A DNA stretch of 64,000 nt from Firmicutes bacterium UBA3553. Lineage in GTDB: Bacteria; Bacillota; Clostridia; Tissierellales; Sedimentibacteraceae. The stretch's first letter is position 1. Every line of letters starts with the position of its first letter. The translations under genes and the position numbers were made by a program. A model generated the notes under the pieces. That model worked only from the letters and a program-made list of their open reading frames with translations, ran no database searches and was not told the DNA's origin. Below are positions 60,722 to 64,000 of the stretch, in pieces. Location of the stretch: contig DFOA01000010.1 of the NCBI GenBank assembly GCA_002381185.1, forward strand, positions 7,965 through 71,964, read 5' to 3'.

Positions 60722-61516
60722 ATGCGTTTAACTATAGATGAATTTGAAAAAATTAAAACAGATGGAAGACTTATAGTAATGAATGCAGCATTGGATAGTA
60801 CATGTTATTTTTTAACTCCGGATTGCAATAAATGCACTCGTGCCGTATATAAATCAGGGTCAAAAAAATGTACGTACAATTTGAAAAAAGAAAGGTGCTA
60901 TATACGTGAAAACACGTTAATTTTCGAAGATGGCAAATCTCTTGGAAGGCCTGAATATTGGCAAGTAAATGAAATGACTCTTACAATTTATTACAATAAA
61001 TTATTTAGTGGAAAGTTTGGTAGGATTATTTTTACAGAAAAAGAAAAAGCTATGAAAATGGCTAGTAAGTTTAATTCTCTTGTTAATGACGGAGTTGCTA
61101 TTGGAGATTTTGAAAATATACCGTCTTATAATGATTATGTTAAACTGGAAAGGCAGAACAGAATAGTTATACTACCTTGTAAGGTAGGTGAAAAATATTA
61201 TGTTGCAAAACCTGATTGCTCAGAATGTAAATATAGAAACGACGGTTATAAAGGCTGCGGCTATGTACCCCAAAAAGGAGAATCTCTATATACATGTACA
61301 TACAATAATGAACTTGATACATGTCGCGTTTTTAATCAAAGTAGTGGCGATGTTATCTATATTGAACCAGAGAGCTATGATGTTGAAGAAATTTATTTTA
61401 CGAAATATGCTCTTCTTGCATATGATACACATAGAAAATCGCCTTATGGTGTTTGGACAGAAAGAAATACACTGATAGAAATGTTGGAAAAATTAAAAAA
61501 TAAGTCCTGTGTTTGA
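60722..61516 (+). CDS. Cys-rich protein with two related halves
   Basis: A 264-residue soluble protein. Two similar units are seen: one about residues 16-65 (CYFLTPDCNKCTRAVY, then C-T-Y-N-L-K-K-E-R-C-Y-I) and one about 145-205 (YYVAKPDCSECKYRN, then C-T-Y-N-N-E-L-D-T-C-R-V-F), each with C-x-x-C and later cysteines that could bind zinc. The family is not recognised. TGGAGG precedes the ATG; a structured leader and a repeat lie upstream. Confidence 0.65.
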   Translation: MRLTIDEFEKIKTDGRLIVMNAALDSTCYFLTPDCNKCTRAVYKSGSKKCTYNLKKERCYIRENTLIFEDGKSLGRPEYWQVNEMTLTIYYNKLFSGKFGRIIFTEKEKAMKMASKFNSLVNDGVAIGDFENIPSYNDYVKLERQNRIVILPCKVGEKYYVAKPDCSECKYRNDGYKGCGYVPQKGESLYTCTYNNELDTCRVFNQSSGDVIYIEPESYDVEEIYFTKYALLAYDTHRKSPYGVWTERNTLIEMLEKLKNKSCV

Positions 61517-61525
61517 CTACAAGAC

Positions 61526-62923
61526 TTACGCATATTTTTTTATTATTGAGAAGTCTTGCCACTCTGTTATTTTATTTAGAATATCAGATATTCCGTCTGC
61601 GGCTTCCTTTTTGTTTTCACTGATGATGTATTTGATACATTTAGTAAGAAAAAATTTGGGTGGCGAAGGTAGTTTAGATGCATATCTTTTTGTTTGTTTA
61701 TTGTAAACATAATAATTAGTAATAATGCCTTGATTTTCATATTTGCTTTCAGTGCTTACAATTGTATATTTTGTAAAATGCATCACTTTATTGAAGTCGT
61801 CGATTAATTTTTCTGTTGTATCTTCAGTGTTGAAATCTATACTCATTAATTCAGATAACTGATCAAAGTTTATCAGTTTTGCCTTATAAACAATTAATTC
61901 GCCAAAATATATCATGAAGTTTTTTAAATCAATTATGAAATCATAGTTATAATTTCTGATAGTTAGTATTAATGAGTTATTTGTAACTTCTTTAATTAAA
62001 GCATTGTTATTACGTAATTTATCATTAAAATATGGGATGAATTCATTAATATATCTGTCACAGTATATATACTTAATGGTATCGGCATTTACCTTTCCGT
62101 TATTTTGCATAATTTTATCTATAATAAAATTATAGATGTTGTTTTGAGTGCTTAGAGATTTAATATTTTTATTAATCCATGATTTAATATAAAATGGGCA
62201 GTCTAAATTATGAATATCACACGTTTTCTGATAGATTAAAATATTATTGTCAAGTTTTCTAATATCATTTTTTATCGAATTTAAATAATCAAATAACTGT
62301 GAGCTGTTTTTAGTCCCTTTATCTATAAAGTTATTATAGTTTGAAGTGAAATTCTGGATTAAATTATTACGCCGCACATATGTATCATTATCAAGGATAA
62401 AATCAAATTTATGGTTTAACCATTTTTTAAAGGTATCTTCTTTTGTACCAACATTTTCAACTATTGAATTTTCACGTATATATTTGGCTTTTGCTAATCG
62501 GTTGGACCGTAAAACTTTATCTAAGCCTTCGGTTCCAAAAGTTTTACTTATCTTGTCGTATTTTTTTATACAGGAAGAGCCAACTTTAAGTTCTTGCCCT
62601 GTATATTTGTTTTTTATTAAATAAAATTCATTGCAATGCTTATTTCCGCATAATTCACATTGCTCATTGTTGGTATTAGGTATTGGTACATCACTAGCAC
62701 GATTCCATTCCTCAGAAATTCTGTCAGACTCTAAATTTAATTTATTAAGCAAGAATGATTGTTGAGCTGTTGTTAAGTTAGGAATGCAGATAATATCAGT
62801 ATATGTTAATTTATCATACTTATTTAATATATCCATAAGCCAGCTGTTTTCAGGATCAAGTGATAAAGAACTATATTTTAATAAAGTTATTGAGGGTTTA
62901 AGAATAGTAGAGAAGTTTGTCAT
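61526..62923 (-). CDS. Large hypothetical protein with a zinc-finger-like segment
   Basis: A 465-residue soluble protein. Near residue 88 it has C-E-L-C-G-N-K-H-C followed by L-K-V-G-S-S-C-I, a likely zinc site; the rest is helical and unrecognised. AAGGAG precedes ATG 62923; the longer frame from 62992 begins with a hydrophobic stretch that overlaps this site and is probably not translated. It converges with the Cys-rich gene, 9 bp apart. Confidence 0.65.
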   Translation of the reverse strand: MTNFSTILKPSITLLKYSSLSLDPENSWLMDILNKYDKLTYTDIICIPNLTTAQQSFLLNKLNLESDRISEEWNRASDVPIPNTNNEQCELCGNKHCNEFYLIKNKYTGQELKVGSSCIKKYDKISKTFGTEGLDKVLRSNRLAKAKYIRENSIVENVGTKEDTFKKWLNHKFDFILDNDTYVRRNNLIQNFTSNYNNFIDKGTKNSSQLFDYLNSIKNDIRKLDNNILIYQKTCDIHNLDCPFYIKSWINKNIKSLSTQNNIYNFIIDKIMQNNGKVNADTIKYIYCDRYINEFIPYFNDKLRNNNALIKEVTNNSLILTIRNYNYDFIIDLKNFMIYFGELIVYKAKLINFDQLSELMSIDFNTEDTTEKLIDDFNKVMHFTKYTIVSTESKYENQGIITNYYVYNKQTKRYASKLPSPPKFFLTKCIKYIISENKKEAADGISDILNKITEWQDFSIIKKYA

Positions 62924-63102
62924 GGGTTCTCCTTTCAGTAAATTGAAATTTATCAATATACAGATTATAGCAAAAAAACCAATGATTATCAAGTAAAGCT
63001 ATTGCGTTTTGATATGTACGGAAACATTTACATCCAGCAACAATTAGAGGAATGAGAAGGTTTGACATGAGAATGTGATTTATATGTTTTGAAAGCTAAG
63101 GC

Positions 63103-63132
63103 CATGGAGTCAGCAAGACCGTCAAGAATACT
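63103..63132 (+). repeat. 30-bp leader repeat, copy 2
   Basis: Matches 60647-60676 at 29 of 30 positions. The remaining part of 62924-63229 holds no gene; it is the leader of the gene at 63230. Confidence 0.8.
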
Positions 63133-63229
63133 GTAAATTTAACCATAGAATTAATTAATAAATTAAATTTAATAATTAGTTGTATGGTTAAAATCTTTTC
63201 AAAAATAATAATAAAGGGGTAATAAAGTC

Positions 63230-63730
63230 ATGGGACAAAGAGAAGAAATTGAAACAATTAAAGCAAGAAATATCAGTCTTAATTTATCTGACGCAGACGT
63301 TAAAAGATTATGTGAAAAAGCTGGCAGCGTAGGTCTTGCAGTATCAGAGCTTTTGGAAAGTTTCATTGGTGATTTAGTAGATGGAACATATATAAACGGT
63401 TCAGATGAACGCATGTATGCTAATGAATGGTTTGAACGCTGCGGTTTTAGCTGGATGAGCGAATATTCATTTTTAAGGTTTCTTATAGATTGTGATGATG
63501 TAGAAGATACCATAGATGGTTGGAATGAAATTAAATATTACAAAGATTTAGAAGAACTGAGGAAAGATGATAAAGAGGACCTTGCTTACTATGAGGAGAG
63601 TATTAATGATAAGTTTGAGGAATACCGGAGATATAAAAAAGTCGACGAAGAAAAATTAGCTCTTGAAGCTGAAATGGAAAAGGTCGTTAATTGGTGGAAT
63701 GAATACGAACAAATAAAAGGGGATGCTTAG
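63230..63730 (+). CDS. Hypothetical acidic protein of the element
   Basis: A 166-residue acidic, mostly helical protein (ISLNLSDADVKRLCEKAG at the start, a long charged C-terminal helix). Its first third resembles ribbon-helix-helix-type starts but is not identified. AAGGGG precedes the ATG, and the 30-bp leader repeat lies about 100 bp upstream. Confidence 0.68.
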   Translation: MGQREEIETIKARNISLNLSDADVKRLCEKAGSVGLAVSELLESFIGDLVDGTYINGSDERMYANEWFERCGFSWMSEYSFLRFLIDCDDVEDTIDGWNEIKYYKDLEELRKDDKEDLAYYEESINDKFEEYRRYKKVDEEKLALEAEMEKVVNWWNEYEQIKGDA

Positions 63731-63790
63731 ATTAAAGCTGCAGCAGTTAGAACAGGGTTTTAATTTGCGTACTTTTATTTTATGGAAGTT

Positions 63791-63823
63791 AATCACTTAT
63801 GTTCCAATGGAACATAAGTGATT
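63791..63823. repeat. parS-like palindrome copy 10, 33 bp
   Basis: Perfect 16-bp arms AATCACTTATGTTCCA and complement around an A, the longest perfect copy. Confidence 0.82.
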
Positions 63824-63979
63824 AGCATTGGCAAAGATTCAACTACCTTATTTTTAGACAAAGAACTTAGCAATCTCTATAATAATGATATTACTTGTAT
63901 AGATTATGATGAAATAATAAATATGCTAAAAGTTGTTATTCAAAAACAATTTACGCAAAAAAGGAGAAATGAAATATGA
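63818..63979 (+). CDS. Possible 53-residue protein
   Basis: A frame from GTG 63818 to a stop at 63979 (VISIGKDSTTLFLDKELSNL, then a helical basic end). The start overlaps the palindrome and lacks a ribosome site, but the stop overlaps the next start (ATGA), which favours a real coupled gene, perhaps with a later start. Confidence 0.4.
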   Translation: MISIGKDSTTLFLDKELSNLYNNDITCIDYDEIINMLKVVIQKQFTQKRRNEI

Positions 63980-64000
63980 AATGTCGATTGTCAAGTAAAA
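63976..64000 (+). CDS. Start of a gene cut by the window end
   Basis: ATG 63976 with AAGGAG (63961-63966) opens the frame M-K-C-R-L-S-S-K, which runs off the window. Nothing can be said about the product. Confidence 0.45.

Noticed and set aside
7181..63823. CRISPR array made of the recurring palindromes
   Set aside because: Copies are scattered over kilobases, not regularly spaced, and no cas genes are present.
5478..64000. Integrase or excisionase gene within the window
   Set aside because: No frame shows tyrosine- or serine-recombinase motifs; the gene is expected beyond the right end.

Overview
The window reads as a low-GC, anaerobic Clostridia-like Firmicute: A/T-rich codons, strong AGGAGG-type ribosome sites, TTG and GTG starts, a sigma-A promoter grammar and a Gram-positive LexA box. 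The first 5.4 kb are ordinary chromosome: the 3' part of type III pantothenate kinase, an autoregulated GntR/YtrA-type ABC export operon, a YeiH-type transporter with a divergent LysR regulator, and a cold-shock protein.

At 5416-5477 lies the 3' part of a tRNA-Ala(GGC) gene on the minus strand whose 5' part is missing. This is the signature of the left attachment site of an integrative conjugative element (ICE). Everything from there to the window end (at least 58.5 kb) looks like one element; the restored tRNA-Ala and the integrase are expected to the right of the window. No integrase is visible inside it.

Element layout. 5.7-10.7 kb: maintenance genes (Cys-rich small protein, ParA, ParB, VbhA/Fic toxin-antitoxin pair, TOPRIM primase-like protein). 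10.7-30.6 kb: a nearly complete Tad/Flp pilus locus (CpaB, two ParA-like ATPases, TadA, TadB, TadC, two type IV pilin-like proteins, two TadE/G-like pseudopilins, membrane proteins, an HD-GYP protein, a type I toxin, an SLH protein, two very large secreted proteins and a prepilin peptidase). 30.6-42.6 kb: candidate oriT, MobC, MOBP relaxase and a type IV secretion apparatus (PcfB-like, VirD4, Maff2/VirB2-like, VirB6-like, PrgI, VirB4, NlpC/P60 hydrolase). 42.6-45.0 kb: Phd/HicA-like toxin-antitoxin pair, SSB and a triple-HTH protein. 45.0-48.4 kb: an SOS-controlled Y-family polymerase and two small membrane proteins bounded by 0.2-kb direct repeats. 48.6-49.9 kb: a DUF4062 protein.

50.1-55.8 kb is the most striking part: an arsenic operon, arsR-hgcA-hgcB-arsC-arsD-acr3-arsA, in which the two mercury-methylation genes (corrinoid protein HgcA with the NVWCAAGK cap-helix motif, and its ferredoxin HgcB) sit directly behind arsR. 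A rhodanese lipoprotein and a TVP38-family membrane protein follow. The window thus shows a candidate mobile, arsenic-regulated mercury-methylation cassette on a conjugative element that also encodes its own Tad pilus.

57.8-64.0 kb is a control region: four Xre-type repressors, decayed copies of them, structured noncoding DNA and Cys-rich proteins of unknown function. Ten copies of a palindrome with core TGTTCCAnTGGAACA run through the element, one inside parB itself and one directly behind it. They resemble parS centromere sites and are the best candidates for targets of the element's ParB.
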